The position numbers and the translations under genes were made by a program. Source: Cephalotus follicularis (lineage: Eukaryota; Streptophyta; Magnoliopsida; Oxalidales; Cephalotaceae). Taken from it: DNA of 64,000 nucleotides. The DNA lies in the NCBI GenBank assembly GCA_001972305.1, contig BDDD01002665.1, positions 175,868-239,867 of the forward strand, in the 5' to 3' direction. Positions 11,910-24,179 of this stretch are shown piece after piece. The notes beneath the pieces are model-generated. The model had not been told where the DNA came from and did no database searches. It worked only from the letters and a program-made list of their open reading frames with translations. Position 1 is the first letter of the stretch. The number at the start of each line of letters is the position of its first letter.

Positions 11910-12303
11910 TGTGCTATCATCGTAGCAAACTGCATCCACTCTGCCTGACCACCTGTACCAATCGGAGGAGGTACCTGCGCTGTTGACTGCGCTGCCGGGA
12001 CCTCAGCCGCCACAACTGGTCCAGTCTCTTGTTCAACCACTCCAGGGTTAGCCTGCACACCAGGTTCAACAGGAGGCAGTTCTTGATCGACATGTGGAGG
12101 GGAGATCTCTCTTCCTCTACCCTGACCACGTCCTTTGGCTTGGGAGACCCCTCGTCCCCTACCCACGCCACTTCCTCTCGTTTGACGCGGAGGCACCATG
12201 TACCTTCACATGCAAGGTTAGGACATTACTAACATGTGTACTACATGAAATGCAATGCATGCATACCCCCAAAAGTCTCCAAAGAAGGAAACTAAACCGG
12301 TCT

Positions 12304-12314
12304 CTCTGATACCA
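12304..12314 (-). other. Primer binding site of element B (initiator tRNA-Met)
   Basis: The minus strand reads TGGTATCAGAG, 7 bases inside the LTR end at 12322. It sits about 105 bases upstream of the gag start. Confidence 0.88.
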
Positions 12315-12321
12315 AGAAAGC

Positions 12322-15146
12322 TGACATGCACCGTTCCCGAGCACCCCAGCCCGAGGATGGGCATGCCAGGTGGAAGGATCCCTCACCTGGATCCCTAACC
12401 AAACACTAACAACAACAAGGCTAACGCTAAGGCCAGGCCAGGCGTTAATAACGAGCTTCCGAGGAGAGCCGCGCTCACCAGGTCAAACGCACCCAAGGCA
12501 TAAAATAAAGGAATGCCCGATCAGGAAGGAGGAAAGAAGGAAGGGTAAAACGGCAAAAGAACCCTTACTAAAACTACCCCCAAAGCTCGCTGTTTAACTA
12601 GAAGAAACGCGCTCAACACCCAATTAGCAAACGCACCGTTTAACTAAAGGGAAAAAACGCAACACCCACTTTAGCAAACGCACCGTTTAACTAAAGGGAA
12701 CGCGTACCACACCCACTGCCCAAACGCACCGTTCCACTAAAGGGAACATGCCAGGGAAGGGAGCCAGGGTAGAGAACGCAACACTACGTCTTGCCTGGGG
12801 TCCCGGGCAGGGAAGCCAACACAACATAACGTACCACAACTAGGCCTGCGCCCCATCCTAAGACATTCCTTCCCAGGATGAACCATCCTCGGGCATGTCC
12901 TCATTGGACGACAACACTTAACAAAAGCTAATCCTTGGATCAACACAAGGGCCCGGGGACAAACGCCAAGCGCATAGGACAACCACCCGAGGTCCCACCA
13001 ACACTCGAACTACACTATGGAGATGAAAACTCTCCCCGGCCAGGTGCCTAGGGGATCCACCAGGGCTCACCCACCAAAACCTCTCCAGGGACCGAACTGA
13101 TCCGAGGTCGGGAGGTCGGGCAAAACTAAAGAAAACTATAAACCTCCACAAAATGCCTACGGCGTGCCCGAGGACAACACCAGACCTCAGCTTAGGGTCA
13201 ACCAACCCGAGCTGCAAAGTCAACCTAAGGTTTGACCAAACAACAAAGTAGCCACCCTTACCCCGGTAACTCATCAGAGGTGCCACGCACGAAAGGGCCC
13301 GTGGAGAAACACTGAAGTTTCACCAAGGCCTGGGCTGGGAAGACCTGCTACCCTGCCCAGGGTCAAACAACTCCCAAACTACAACATCGTCCCTGCGCAC
13401 CCAAACACTAAGCAAAAATAGCGCCAGGGCTGGGAAAACAGCACGAACAACAAAGTATATAAAAAAATAGAAATGAATTATATACACGGTCCTAGGCAAA
13501 CTACCGAGGACACCCAACATCCAAGAGTTTTACACAAGTTATAAAGAAGGTTTTTACAAGGCATAGTTATAACAAAAACTACACAAAAACCCCATGAATG
13601 TCCCCAAATTCATGAAGGTGTCAGAGGCCTAGGAGCAATCCTAAGGTGCTGCGTCCGGTGTCTACCTCTCTCTACAAGCTGTCCTGCTCAAGAAAACAAG
13701 GCAGAGGTGAAAGTATACAAGGATATCGATAACAAAGAAAAGTCCGAGGAGACGTCAGAGCTACCAAGTCAATGACTGACCTCAAGGAAAGAAGATAAAC
13801 AACAGTTTATATATATCAGAACATGGCAAGGATCCAAGGATCAACAAAAGATCAACTCTAAGGATCAACAATGCTCAAGGCGACTACTGGTACCGTATCA
13901 ATCACAAGCACATTCCACACACGCACATGCACAATCGACTCACACACTTCCATAGCCGGAACCACCTCGGCAGCATACATAACAAACTCTGTTGACGTTC
14001 TATCAACGCGGTCATGGGCTATGGGATTGAACACATCCCTCATATACTCAGTATAGATACCCACTTCCAGAGCACCGTATTAACATCAGTAGAAGGGCTA
14101 CACAAGCACTCCTCCCCCCGTCGGCAATCACGAGCTCAGCACTACACCAGGTGAACCTCGATCGAGAAGCTACCTCGTCGGCAATCACATAGTTTTAATA
14201 TCGTACAAGGGGCTCGCGAATCACCACTCAGCTCCAACCTTGACGAGATAATGGAGGAGAACCTCGGCTCAGAGGTAAGTGTATCACCACTTAGACCATC
14301 TCGTGCCAGCAATATCATATGTAACCAAGTAACAAGCACCCAGTAACCAGTATCCAAGGACAACAATACATGATATCAAATAAAGCATGAATACTCAACA
14401 AGAAAGGGGAAACAACAAGTTCAACCTAGGCAAAGCAGTATTCAAATGCAATATCAACAAGATGACAGGAGAAGGAAATCCTAGTAAAATCAATAAACTC
14501 TCAGTTATCAATTGATAGAAAGAAGAACATCCCACTCACTAGTATCAACAGTTTCCTTAGCTAGCTCCCTTGTTGCGCGGGCTCCAAGCCTAGATCTTCC
14601 TCTGCAAGACCAACACACAACAACTCTTAGCTACCAAGAACAACATCTCTGAAGCTATGCAAGAACCACATACAACCATGAAAACTAAGGTGAAGCTCTT
14701 CCTCGGCCTCAAGGTTGTGCCTGCACCAACCATGCGACGTACCAAAACGTACTGAGGAGGACACTCACCTGCTAGACGCATAGACAGTGAAAGAAAGTTC
14801 CAACCTCAAACAGCGCTCAAAGCTTCAGAATAAAGATGAAGAAGAAAGATGAAAGATGAAGGCTCACTCTCCCAACTGCTTCTTCCGATGTGATAAGACG
14901 TCTGCCAAAACCACCAGCCAAACTTCTTAAGCAAGCTTTGCACATCTCCCAACACCAACTAAACCTCTCTTATAACTTAACCACATACACAAACCATAGG
15001 CAACCATTGGGCCTCACCAAGCCCAAAGACAACAAACACTTACCCAAGAAGGAGAAGCCCAAACCAACACAACCAAGGAGAAAAGAAAAAAAAAATTTCC
15101 CCAAGCCCAAACATCAATTTATCCAAAATTAATGCGGGTCGTTACA
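12322..15146 (-). repeat. 5' LTR of element B (2.8 kb)
   Basis: Bounded by TGACATGC at 12322 and GGGTCGTTACA at 15146 (TGTAACGACCC...GCATGTCA on the minus strand). It is GC-richer than the neighbouring LTRs, especially 12780-13420. A short tandem motif around AACGCACCGTTTAACTAAAGGGAA repeats three times between about 12625 and 12745. I see no gene in it. AATGT beyond 15146 should be one TSD copy. Confidence 0.82.
12590..12750. repeat. Short tandem repeats in LTR B
   Basis: About 45-55-bp imperfect units, each with AAACGCACCGTT(TA/CC)ACTAAAGGGAA and an AACGCGxxxxACACCCA part, repeat three times in succession. No function is assigned. Confidence 0.7.
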
Positions 15147-15278
15147 AATGTGAGGAGACAAACATTAGCCAAAGTGGATGCACGAGAAATCAAGTCGTAA
15201 AACAATTGATAAAGACATTCTACTAATTCGAGCTATTAACAAGAAATAAAATAATTCTATTAATAAATCAGAATTTAC

Positions 15279-16095
15279 GTTTGGGAGAGCTTGGCAAGGC
15301 TTTCTAGTTCTTCACCGATGTCCTCATCTGGGACTCTCCCAAAAATTTCAATAATGTAAGACCTATCTCTATCAGTTGGGAGTCCTCTACCAGCAAGCAA
15401 GTCCAAATCTTTTTGGTGAAGCTCTCTTCCATTTACAAAAACACCAGTATTTCCACCAGCACAATTCTCTGTCATCGAATAGTTGAATTCTTCAATAAAT
15501 GGCTGCAAGGAAAACATATTTTATTCATAAACATAACTGGGAATAAAAACCATGACTAGACACTGATGCACTAATGCTAGAATCGAATCTAGTTGATCTT
15601 ACAAGAATTACACCAAGACAAGGCCCACCAATGACACCCCAAAATCCAACTCGAAAATCATACCTTGTTTAAGCACATAGCATTTGGAAAATCAACTAAT
15701 ACAACTAAAGAATGAGTAATGAGTAAGTGTAAGAAATGTGTAAAACTATTTAAAAGGCTTGTAAAGGACCGAAACTTAGATTAGAATAGAATAAGATTGC
15801 ATCCAGATTAGATCAAGTAGACCAAAATATTATTTGTCTATCTTTTCCTTTGCATAGGAGCTTGCATAGGTGCATCTCACAAATATTCCATCACTCAAAA
15901 TAATGGATAACATATATACCCTATTAGTTGTGAGCATATACTTACCAATACTGTCCAGGTTGAATTGGTCCTGCCAGTTTTTCAGCCTTCTTAATCAAAC
16001 GATCTGATATGGCATGCCCATTTACTGAAACAATACTTTTTCTAGGTTCCTCTGGTTGACTAGATTTTGAGAAATCCTTAAAGCTCTTCTTAATA
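15279..16095 (-). pseudogene. Captured three-exon fragment of a conserved plant protein
   Basis: Three consecutive exons can be read with correct splice sites. Exon a (about 16095-15946, donor GTAAGT) encodes SVNGHAISDRLIKKAEKLAG and PIQPGQYW. Exon b (15663-15603, 61 nt, AG acceptor, GTAAGA donor) encodes YDFRVGFWGVIGGPCLGVIL. Exon c (15502-15279, TTGCAG acceptor, GTAAAT donor) encodes PFIEEFNYSM, FVNGRELHQKDLDLLAGRG and SYIIEIFGRV. Phases agree: a ends TG, b starts G (Trp), b to c is phase 0. I associate this run with a plant family often labelled extra-large G-like (DUF3133-type annotations), from memory and unverified. Only the C-terminal portion is present, the next exon is missing, and introns are retained, so the capture was from genomic DNA. 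Confidence 0.75.
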
Positions 16096-16109
16096 ATGCT
16101 TGCAAGGTA

Positions 16110-16300
16110 GCAGCCTTAAGAATTTTACAAGTTTTAAGAATTTTAAGAGAATGTACAACTTTTCCAGTCTTAAGAATTGTACAAGCTTTAAGAATTTTCC
16201 AAAGAAGGATCAAATTTTAAATTGGTAAGACAATGTCATTAAACTTATGATCAAACGCACACACTCTGCTTTGCATCAAGTTTTAAGAATTGTACAGGAA
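16110..16300. repeat. Degenerate TTAAGAATTNTACAAG repeats
   Basis: About five copies of a 16-20 bp motif (AAGAATTTTACAAG, TTTTAAGAATTTTAAG, CTTAAGAATTGTACAAG, CTTTAAGAATTTTCC) lie between 16116 and 16200, with one more near 16282. They sit directly upstream (minus strand) of captured exon a. Probably an expanded intronic motif. Confidence 0.6.
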
Positions 16301-16529
16301 ACAGTCTTATTTGCGTGATCAAGTAGAACATAAAGAACAGAAATTCATTTAGAGAAAAATAAGTTACAAGGTAAACAAAACAGGGCATAGGTAAAATGCG
16401 GTCTGAAGTACAAGTGAGCAACTGCACCAATATAAATTTGTAGCAAAAAATTAAAATATAAAAACCTCAGTAAATCAAAATGCAAAACTAGCAAGAGCAA
16501 GATAAAGCATGAAAGAAAGGAGAACCAGT

Positions 16530-16806
<277 letters not shown>

Positions 16807-16933
16807 ATAAAGAGAGAGACAAAGGTTTCTTGGAATGGATGAAATAGAAGGCCTCAAAAAGAGAGAGACGAAGTACAATGCACGATTATGAAATGCTTAT
16901 GTTAAATTAATTTTATCTTATAAAATTAACCAT

Positions 16934-17063
16934 CCGTTTCAAAAGACTATAGCCTTTTGAAACGGATAAGACATAACCGTTTCAAAAGGCTGTAGCCTTT
17001 TGAAACGGATAAATATATCTGTTTCAAAAGGGTGCGTTTCAAATAGCCTTATTTCTTGAAGTG
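16934..17063. repeat. CACTA subterminal inverted repeats and terminal sequence
   Basis: Two 32-bp imperfect hairpins, each CCGTTTCAAAAG-N8-CTTTTGAAACGG, occur at 16934-16965 and 16977-17008. A diverged third (CTGTTTCAAAAGGGTGCGTTTCAAA) lies at 17019-17045, then the terminal TTTCTTGAAGTG ends at 17063. In CACTA elements such subterminal repeats are where transposase binds. Confidence 0.8.
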
Positions 17064-17089
17064 ATTTATGCTTATCTTCTCCTTGAAGA

Positions 17090-17262
17090 TATTCATGCAT
17101 CCAATGGGTAACCACCCTTAGGATCATCAACCAAGTTCCACACCTGGTTGGCGTATATGGTGTCCATTTCGGGTATCATGGCTCCATGCCATGCCCTAGA
17201 ATCAGTGTCCTTCATTGGCCCTTGTAGCTGATAGGCTTGTCATCCCATGATGACATAAGTTT
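17090..17262 (-). pseudogene. Copia reverse transcriptase N-terminal fragment
   Basis: The minus strand reads PMKDTDSRAWHGAM, then PEMDTIYANQVWNLVDDPKG. This matches the start of Ty1/copia RT (relatives read DIDSxxWLEAMKSEMDSMYxNQVWxLVDPP). Weak upstream similarity (EIGFLDD) with a stop may be the RT linker. It ends at the CACTA insertion, so no catalytic YVDD motif is present. Confidence 0.72.
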
Positions 17263-17849
17263 TGTCAGTGCTATCGTCGAGAAACCCTATCTCTCAAGCA
17301 CTGTCAAAAACTTTGCCTATATCCTCCCTAGAGGATTGCCTTAACTGAGATTTCATCTCTGATTTGGGATCCCTTCCCAAATTATGTCTTAAGAGGATTT
17401 AACCTCTAATTCCTTATCATCCTATGGTTTTTCACCCTGGTTGTAACTTCCTTAGTTATACGTTAACTCCCACTATTTCCTGTAAACAGGTATTCCCTCC
17501 TTGGGAATATGCAGTACGAGACACAAAATATTTGTTCACTGGGATATGCGCAAAAAAAACTTTTGTTCACTAGGATGGTGAAATGATACCATAAGCTCAT
17601 CTTAAGATATCCCACAAACCGGAAATGATCCATTCATGCCTCCAGCTTAAAAGGTTTCCTCCTTTCTAATATAAGCTGGGTAGCCTTTAACCCTCTTAGT
17701 TTAGGCTGGGTTTCCTCCATGTATGATCTCTTTGATCATATGATATCCTCATGATATTAGAGGGGACGAATTTTAAGGAATCCAGATTTGGATATGTATT
17801 GCCCTGTGCAATGCATAACCCAGAAGGAGATAGGAAGTAGTATAAAAGA

Positions 17850-20458
17850 TGTCACGCCCCGGTTTCAGGTAGACACACATAAAGGTGGTAAAGGCAATTA
17901 ACATTAAGATTCAGCTCATGAAAATACCATAAAATTTAAACTTTTCAGATAAAATATCAGTTGCGGAAGCATTAAAATTCATAAGCTGAAAACACGTAAC
18001 GTGCATCCCATACTGCATGCTACTCAATACAAGTCTGTAATTGTTAAAAGCCCATAAACGGAGCATGATTCATAATACATTATTAAAACCCATCATTTAA
18101 ACAAAACCAACTGTACGGTACATCAATAGTCTTTAAAACAAAACCAGTTTATTAAAATCCAGAAGAATATAAAACCAACAACAATAACATAAAGGCTTGT
18201 TCTTCGTCCAAGCTAGTCCAACCGGTCCACTACATCAATCTGTAAAGTAGGGGGTTAGCCTTTGTCCTCACTCGGCTAAGTCATAAAAGTAGTTTGGGAC
18301 CAATATTACATGCATGTCATGTGATGTACGCATATGATGCAGTACAGTAGAAATACCAGTTTATATATATATATATATATATATGAAATGTATAATTTAA
18401 CAGTATGGTAAAATATCAGTAGGAACATATATGAAAAATATATGTATGCAACAACAGTACAGTGGTAGCCCGGCCAAGGCTATATCAAACAGGCACAGTA
18501 GTGTCCGGACAAGACCAATAAACTGTACAGTAAGTAGACAAAGGGACCACAAATAGGCAGGCAGTATGTGTAACGCCGCCAACTCCTTGCCCCACGTTAC
18601 ACTCCCGCTTTAGTCCCTTCTGCAGGCAACCAAGCAAGACAACAGTACAGTACAGTGAGTTACCCAGCCAACTCCTGGCTCCTAGGTCAACCCTGCCACT
18701 AGCCGGCACTGGCAGTCTCCGCCATGCAACTAGTGGCTCAAGCACAACCACATAAAATTCACAGAGCAAACAGTGAATAGTCACGGTAAACAGTACAGTA
18801 ATGATCGTTAGATCCATAACAGGCAGTTCATTTCAAAATGTTTTCAAGAGTCATAAACATTTGAAATAGGTATTTAAGTAGTGAAAAATACTTTTTAAAC
18901 AGTTCAGTGGGTGGAAATCACTTTCCCATTTGTTCGAAAATAGGCTATTATCAAATATCTATTTCTTATTCGAAATAGTCATTTTCAGTTTCACATATGC
19001 TTTTCTAAATTAACATAGTAATCTAGAAATCATAAACAGTTTATAATCAGTCAATGAGCAGGCAGTAAACAGTACATATTTAATGCATACAGATGCTCTA
19101 ATGCATCCTAAACGGGGTCGGGATCGTCACGCATCATTTTAAGCAAGAGAGAACCAAACAGCAGCTTGGCAGTCGGCTGGATTCTTCACCAGCCGGCTGT
19201 TCTGAGAAATCAGTACATGAGTAGTCGGCTGGTTCTTCTACCAGTCAACTTGTTCATCATGCAGTCGGCTGTTATCCTTAAACAGTCGACTATTTCAGTT
19301 GAGCAGTCGGCTGTCTTCCTTCGATAGTCGACTGTTCTGGGAAACCAGTTACATGCAATCCAATATATATCACTTAAACGGATCATTTCAAGCATCCATA
19401 TATATTCTCAAAACAGAATATCATTAATCAGTCCTCAAAAGTTTCATAGAACACAACAGTAAACATGCATTTTATCCAGCAATTCAATACCAAGATAAAA
19501 CTCAACATGCATATACATGAACTCAAAGATTCTCAACAGTAAACATGGTATGCGTAAAACCAGTAGTAACCATGGCATATCAACTGAACATCATAGCTCA
19601 TACAAGCAGGCAACCAATCGCATAACATTCAGAAATCTTGAGCTCAAAAATACAATCATAACTTCCCCTACCTTTTGATTCCAAGTTAAGAATCTATAAG
19701 TCAACCTCTTTTAGTACGAACCACAGCTCCTCCAAGCTTCCCAGGTATGGTTTGCAAGTCCAGGTTCGAGCTCCATGCCCTAGTTCCTTTGGCCTTTTCT
19801 CTCTCAAAATCTCTCTTGTTTTCTCTTTACAGTAGTGTTTTCTTCCTCTCGAAGATCATAGGTTCTTTCTGGCTTAGTGACTCCTCAGATGAGGAGAAAA
19901 GAGAAGTTTGAAACAGGTGAAAAACTCTCCCTCCTTCATCAACCCAAAATGCATGCCCATGTGCCCTTCTCTTCCCACTTTGGCAACTTCTATGTACCAC
20001 TTGTCAAGAACTGCCTCAGATTCGGTCTGGACAGCATGCAGGTGTTGTCTTTGTCCCCTGGATGAGCCGCATGATGCCCAGGTGTCACCCCACTTCTCCT
20101 TGCCAGTCATTGCATGTGATTTCGTCACATGCAAATAAAATAGAGCATAAACCAGCCGGTTGTTCTTCCCTGATAGTTGGTTGTCCTTTAGGCTGTGGTT
20201 GCCAGGTGGCTCGACAGCCCTCCAGTCGGCTGGTTCATCCCACCAGTCGACTGTTCCATTAAACGGTACACCAGTCGGCTGGTCTATTATACCAGTCGAC
20301 TGTCCCTGTAAATATTTCAACAATCATACTTCTAAGTGTTTTGATTTGATTTGCATATCAAAATAATAGCCAGGAAATTTATTTTTCTCGTTAAATTAAT
20401 AACAATATTACATTTGGAATTTGAAAAATTACAACGTGCGAAAATCTCGGGCGTTACA
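17850..20458 (-). mobile_element. Solo LTR D (gypsy type)
   Basis: A 2,609-bp LTR from TGTCACGCCCC (17850) to GGGCGTTACA (20458), with a perfect TSD AAAGA (17845-17849 and 20459-20463). The block GTAGGGGGTTAGCCTTTGTCCTCACTCGGCTAAG (about 18245-18285) is the reverse complement of one in solo LTR E (40115-40155), which gives the minus orientation and family link. It contains a (TA)n run at 18361-18385 and TCGA-type motif arrays at 19169-19340 and 20148-20302. No gene is seen. Confidence 0.93.
19169..20302. repeat. CAGTCGGCTG/CAGTCGACTG arrays in LTR D
   Basis: Cluster 1 (19169-19340) alternates CAGTCGGCTG, AGCCGGCTG and CAGTCGACTG forms at 20-30 bp spacing. Cluster 2 (about 20148-20302) has CAGCCGGTTG, CAGTCGGCTG and CAGTCGACTG. 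About 0.8 kb without the motif separates the two. Confidence 0.85.
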
Positions 20459-21568
20459 AAAGATGTCATGGACTGGACCTTTTCCGTAAAGTCCATGTGC
20501 TCTGTACGGATATACCATTCCCATATGGTTTTTCCAGGAGTTGTCCATTTAGAGAGAAAGTCCCATTATCTCTCAAAATCTTTTATTGTATGTTCCTTAT
20601 TGAATTGTTAATGCAATGGTTAAAACTTAGATCATTTTAGTCCACGTGCTCCTTGCACTAAGTAGAGTATTGTTATGTATGAGAATAAAGAATTTTACCA
20701 CAAATTCAAGCTCCTTGCTTATCTCATACAACAGAAACAAAGTTTCTATCAATATTCTTTATGTAAAAGGATTCAGTTTTAATATATGCAATAATATACA
20801 ATTTATTACGCCTATGCAACGGTGTGAATCCCCTGATTCAACACCATGGCGTATATTCACAGCTTTAACAGCTCCTTGCTGCATAGCTTCTCTCAGCCTC
20901 TTGCATGGAGATATCAATGTCAGTGTCATAACCTGAGTTCCTTACTCAAGTTCAACTTACATTGTAAACTAGTAAGTAAAAGTGAAAGTATCTTACACCG
21001 AGGTACCTTCACCTGTGGATTTAAGGAACATTTATTGTTTTCCTTTTTAATGCCTTGCTTATCTCAGCACGCATTCTCCTTGTGATCCTTTCATTAATGG
21101 CATCCCGATTTGCACTCCTTGTGCAATACCATTTCATCTTGTAAGGCTCCTTGCCTTTGGAACATGATCCCACGATCTATCCCTCTTGGATGTTGTCCCA
21201 TAAGAAGATAAAAGTACGAGCATGGATGATTTAGTCCTACCACAGACCAAATCTGCCTCCTTTAGAGCCAAAAAACTCTCTCAGTTGTGTAAGGATGACC
21301 CTTATGGTTTCGATTTGTGCTCATAATTCATGCAACCATTTGACCTCCTTGGTCTTGTCACTTTTTGACATGTTTGCATGAAGAGTTAGGAATATTCAGT
21401 CATCACATGAGCCTCTCTCATGCTCGTGAGTATCAAGCGTACCTAACGCTGCCATTAAACTTATTTGTGTGGTGCTAACTGCCAATTGAGTAAGATTGAG
21501 TATGTCTAACAACCTATATAGAGAAACATGAGAGAAGTATTAGCAGATTGTTCTAATTAATGTTATTA

Positions 21569-22020
21569 CCATAATCCTTGGCCTTTGGTAATTATGGCTC
21601 CACCCACTATTATAATCGTATCCCACACCTCCTATGTGGAACTAGGGAAGCCTCTCGCCTCCTTGTGGGGATTAAAATCTATCCAGCATACTATGGTCAC
21701 GACTTTGGCCATTCAAACCATAATACCTAAATAGGTAGACACGAGCACCAATTTACATTCAGGACCTCTTGCCCTTCGTGTAAGATCCGATACAAGATTC
21801 GGCCTCCTAGCCCATATAATCCACAGCTTTGGCCATGCTAATAATATGAACCCGGTATAAGTCAAACCCACAATCCTCAAAGAAATAAACCTGTTTTGAC
21901 ACCCACATGCTTTGGCCTATCAGAGTATCAAAAACACGGTCACTTCCTTCCAGTACAACCCCTATACTGAAACTGAATAAAAATGGTCATACGGAGGACC
22001 TCAGCTTTGGCTGATGCCAT
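21569..22020. repeat. Five CTTTGGCC-centred motifs in copia leader
   Basis: CTTTGG(CC) words lie near 21580, 21705, 21835, 21910 and 22007, several inside imperfect inverted repeats. The clearest is CCATAAT...ATTATGG at 21569-21597. Spacing is about 75-130 bp. No function can be assigned from sequence. Confidence 0.5.
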
Positions 22021-23361
22021 CCCCAGTATATCCATACCATTCAACGAAGATGATGGAAGGCCAACGACAGGGCAGCCATTTGCCCCACCGCTTTTGGACT
22101 TATTATTTCCAGTTTGGAGGAATTTGATGGTCTCATAAAGTTTTATTAGCCAAGCTGTTTTTAAGATTCATTTTTATCTTCCAATCCCTTTGGAATGGCT
22201 TACATGCTTGGACGTGTTTGGATTGTTTGCAAAAAGAAAACATCCATCTCATGCACCCTAAAAGTGGCCTGACTGGGGACTGAAACTATTAGTGACCACG
22301 CGAGCCAACGTGATCACTTGGTCTCCTAGGTGTACTAATTTAAATTACATTATTACATATGCTACCACGCACGCATACATGGTCTTCAATTGGTCTTGTA
22401 TCTCTGGATCCTCTCTTCAATCTCCATTGCTCCTTTTCTAGAAACTTACATTGGATGTACAGAATAAAAAGAAAAAGAAATACAAAAGAGGGATAAGAGA
22501 TTTCTATTCTACCACGTAAAATTAAGAACAAGAAAATTAATATGACGCACGCAGGCAGCCTTATTACAGACCATATGAATTCCAAGTATAATAAAGAATT
22601 TAAATCATCCACGAAAGAAACCAGAAAGCTAGGTCAAGTCCCAAAGCCTACCAACATGCATAAGAAATTCCAAAAATATAACCAATATATTTAATGAATA
22701 AACACGTAAACAATTTAATATTTAATGACTCGTCGATTTTACTAATGGTTGACCGAAAATGCAACTCCCACTAAATTAATTAAAATCTAGTGTCCCTTAA
22801 TGTAATCTCTTACTACATTTAATCTCATGGCTCTTCCATGTGATTTGGTTGAGTGAATTAAAAGAATAATGCAATTAATATTCCTCTTGAATAATGTATA
22901 AGTGAATTAAATTTCTGCTCGAAACACCCTGGTGTGTACCTGTCCTCTTAACAGCCAGGTTATCTACCAGACAAACTATACTAACCAGTACAGAAAGTCT
23001 TTAACAGAAAGAAATGCACACAACCAGTTTTTCAAGAAAAATTACAATCACTTTTTAAACTCTCGTTTATAGACTTCATAAGGTCCGTTCGAGATCCTAA
23101 ATTGTACACCGGATTTTTGAATGCTCCCATGCATCTCAAATACCCTGTGTACCAATCTTCGACTCATCGAACTAGCAATTAATTAGTCGTTTACACTAGT
23201 TCATCCAATTGACAAAATCAATCAGAATGAGCAACAATCCAATCGAACCAAAAATGTCAATTGCACTCTAGGGATGGAATCGCAATAAATAGTCAAGCGA
23301 CAAAGTTAACCTACAAGCCACTAGATATCAAATAAAGGTTTGATTATAGCTCATTAGGTTA

Positions 23362-23372
23362 CTCTGATACCA
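23362..23372 (-). other. Primer binding site of copia element G (initiator tRNA-Met)
   Basis: The minus strand reads TGGTATCAGAG, 2 bases from the LTR terminus TGTTAGG at 23375. This fixes the minus orientation of the LTR to its right. Confidence 0.9.
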
Positions 23373-24179
23373 CTTGTTAGGAACCCCTAAACCATGGAGG
23401 CAGTGGAGGCTCTAAGCGCAGCGGAAGTGATAACAAACTCAATTATGGGCATTAGGTGTAAAGGGTGATCAATTTTAATTTTCAATCAAATGATTGATCC
23501 CCAAGCAATGGGTTACCCTACCCGATGTCCACAATTGTCCCAATAAACCCAGGAACCCAAATAGAGCATGTAGCCAAACCAACCAACCGATCCAAGCATA
23601 AGGGAGAAACGGGTTTGGAGTAAGAGTTGCCATAAACTCTCACATTGGTCACAAACAATTGCATTAAGGGAACACACACAATCCCTAAACAATTGACCCA
23701 CAAACCCAAACCAAGAGCAATCCCTAACCCTAAGGAATCGCAATGGTTCCTCCATAAAAACCAAGGGGTTCAGCCGGGGTAATCATACCCGAGCCACAAC
23801 CCGAAGCACGCACGTTATGACCCATAGTGTGCCACCCACAACAAAAACCACATACCCATTCATCATGGGTTTGGCTAGGGTTGGCAAACCCTAACCCCAA
23901 TCCAAATCCAAAAGAAGGGAAACAAGAAATGGTTACCTCAAAGTGATGGCTCATTCCTACAAGAGCTCCCTCATCACTTTAATTCCAAATCCTCCATTCA
24001 ACCTCCAAGCTCTAAGCTCCTCATTGATCCACGCACAAGGAAGATGATGATGGAGGTTTGAGTGTTTATCCTACACTATAAACTCCATAGATAAAGATGA
24101 GATGCAAGGAACAAATCATCTCCACCTATATTAAGCTTTGAGGGGTGAAATGAGGGTTGAAAATGGTAGACAAATTGCG

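Larger units (their letters stand above)
8256..12199 (-). pseudogene. gag of element B, split by a solo LTR
   Basis: The capsid protein starts at ATG 12199-12197 (MVPPRQTRGS, an Arg/Gly-rich then Pro/Val/Gln-rich N-terminus) and runs to 11915, continuing after the solo LTR at 9172. Removing the LTR and one TSD copy restores the frame at FATMIAQALSG. The gag core (AWLNHLEMLF, CWWEALQARH, FKREFRQYFY, FMHLRQGSMTV) ends in TAG near 8814. A further piece (ELSHFAP, KFLDGLNPEVR) lies at 8796-8599, then frameshifts. A zinc knuckle CFHCGQVGHIKRNC with a preceding CQKCSHFHFGNC lies at about 8370-8281. The motif order matches Ty3/gypsy gag. Confidence 0.85.
7119..15146 (-). mobile_element. Element B: decayed Ty3/gypsy retrotransposon
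   Basis: From right to left: 5' LTR (15146-12322), PBS (12314-12304), gag start (12199), gag interrupted by solo LTR 9178-11909, protease, and RT up to 7119, where element A is inserted. The remainder (RT, RNase H, integrase, 3' LTR) must lie left of element A, outside the window. Stops are frequent. Its right LTR end at 15146 lies inside the CACTA element, so B is younger than the gene-capture segment. Confidence 0.88.
17067..23372 (-). mobile_element. Degraded copia-type internal region (element G)
   Basis: This runs from the PBS at 23372-23362 leftwards, interrupted by solo LTR D and cut by the CACTA end at 17063. The only recognisable coding part is an RT N-terminal fragment at 17262-17090. 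The rest (17264-17849, 20459-23361) has no convincing gag, protease or integrase in any frame I read. It is rich in short inverted repeats (such as TTTGGGATCCCTTCCCAAA near 17366) and in CTCCTTG words. It may be a long leader or a large non-autonomous derivative. Assigning both flanks of D to one element is an inference supported by the perfect TSD of D. Confidence 0.6.

Noticed and set aside
13858-15132. Short frames in LTR B
   Set aside because: Below 85 codons, no motif, fully inside an LTR whose orientation and ends are defined.
16022-16213. 63-codon frame rich in ILKTCK
   Set aside because: Made by the TTAAGAATT repeat and an out-of-frame reading of captured exon a.
20646-21085. Two overlapping plus-strand frames in the copia leader
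   Set aside because: No similarity recognised, AT-rich, overlapping in different frames; probably chance.
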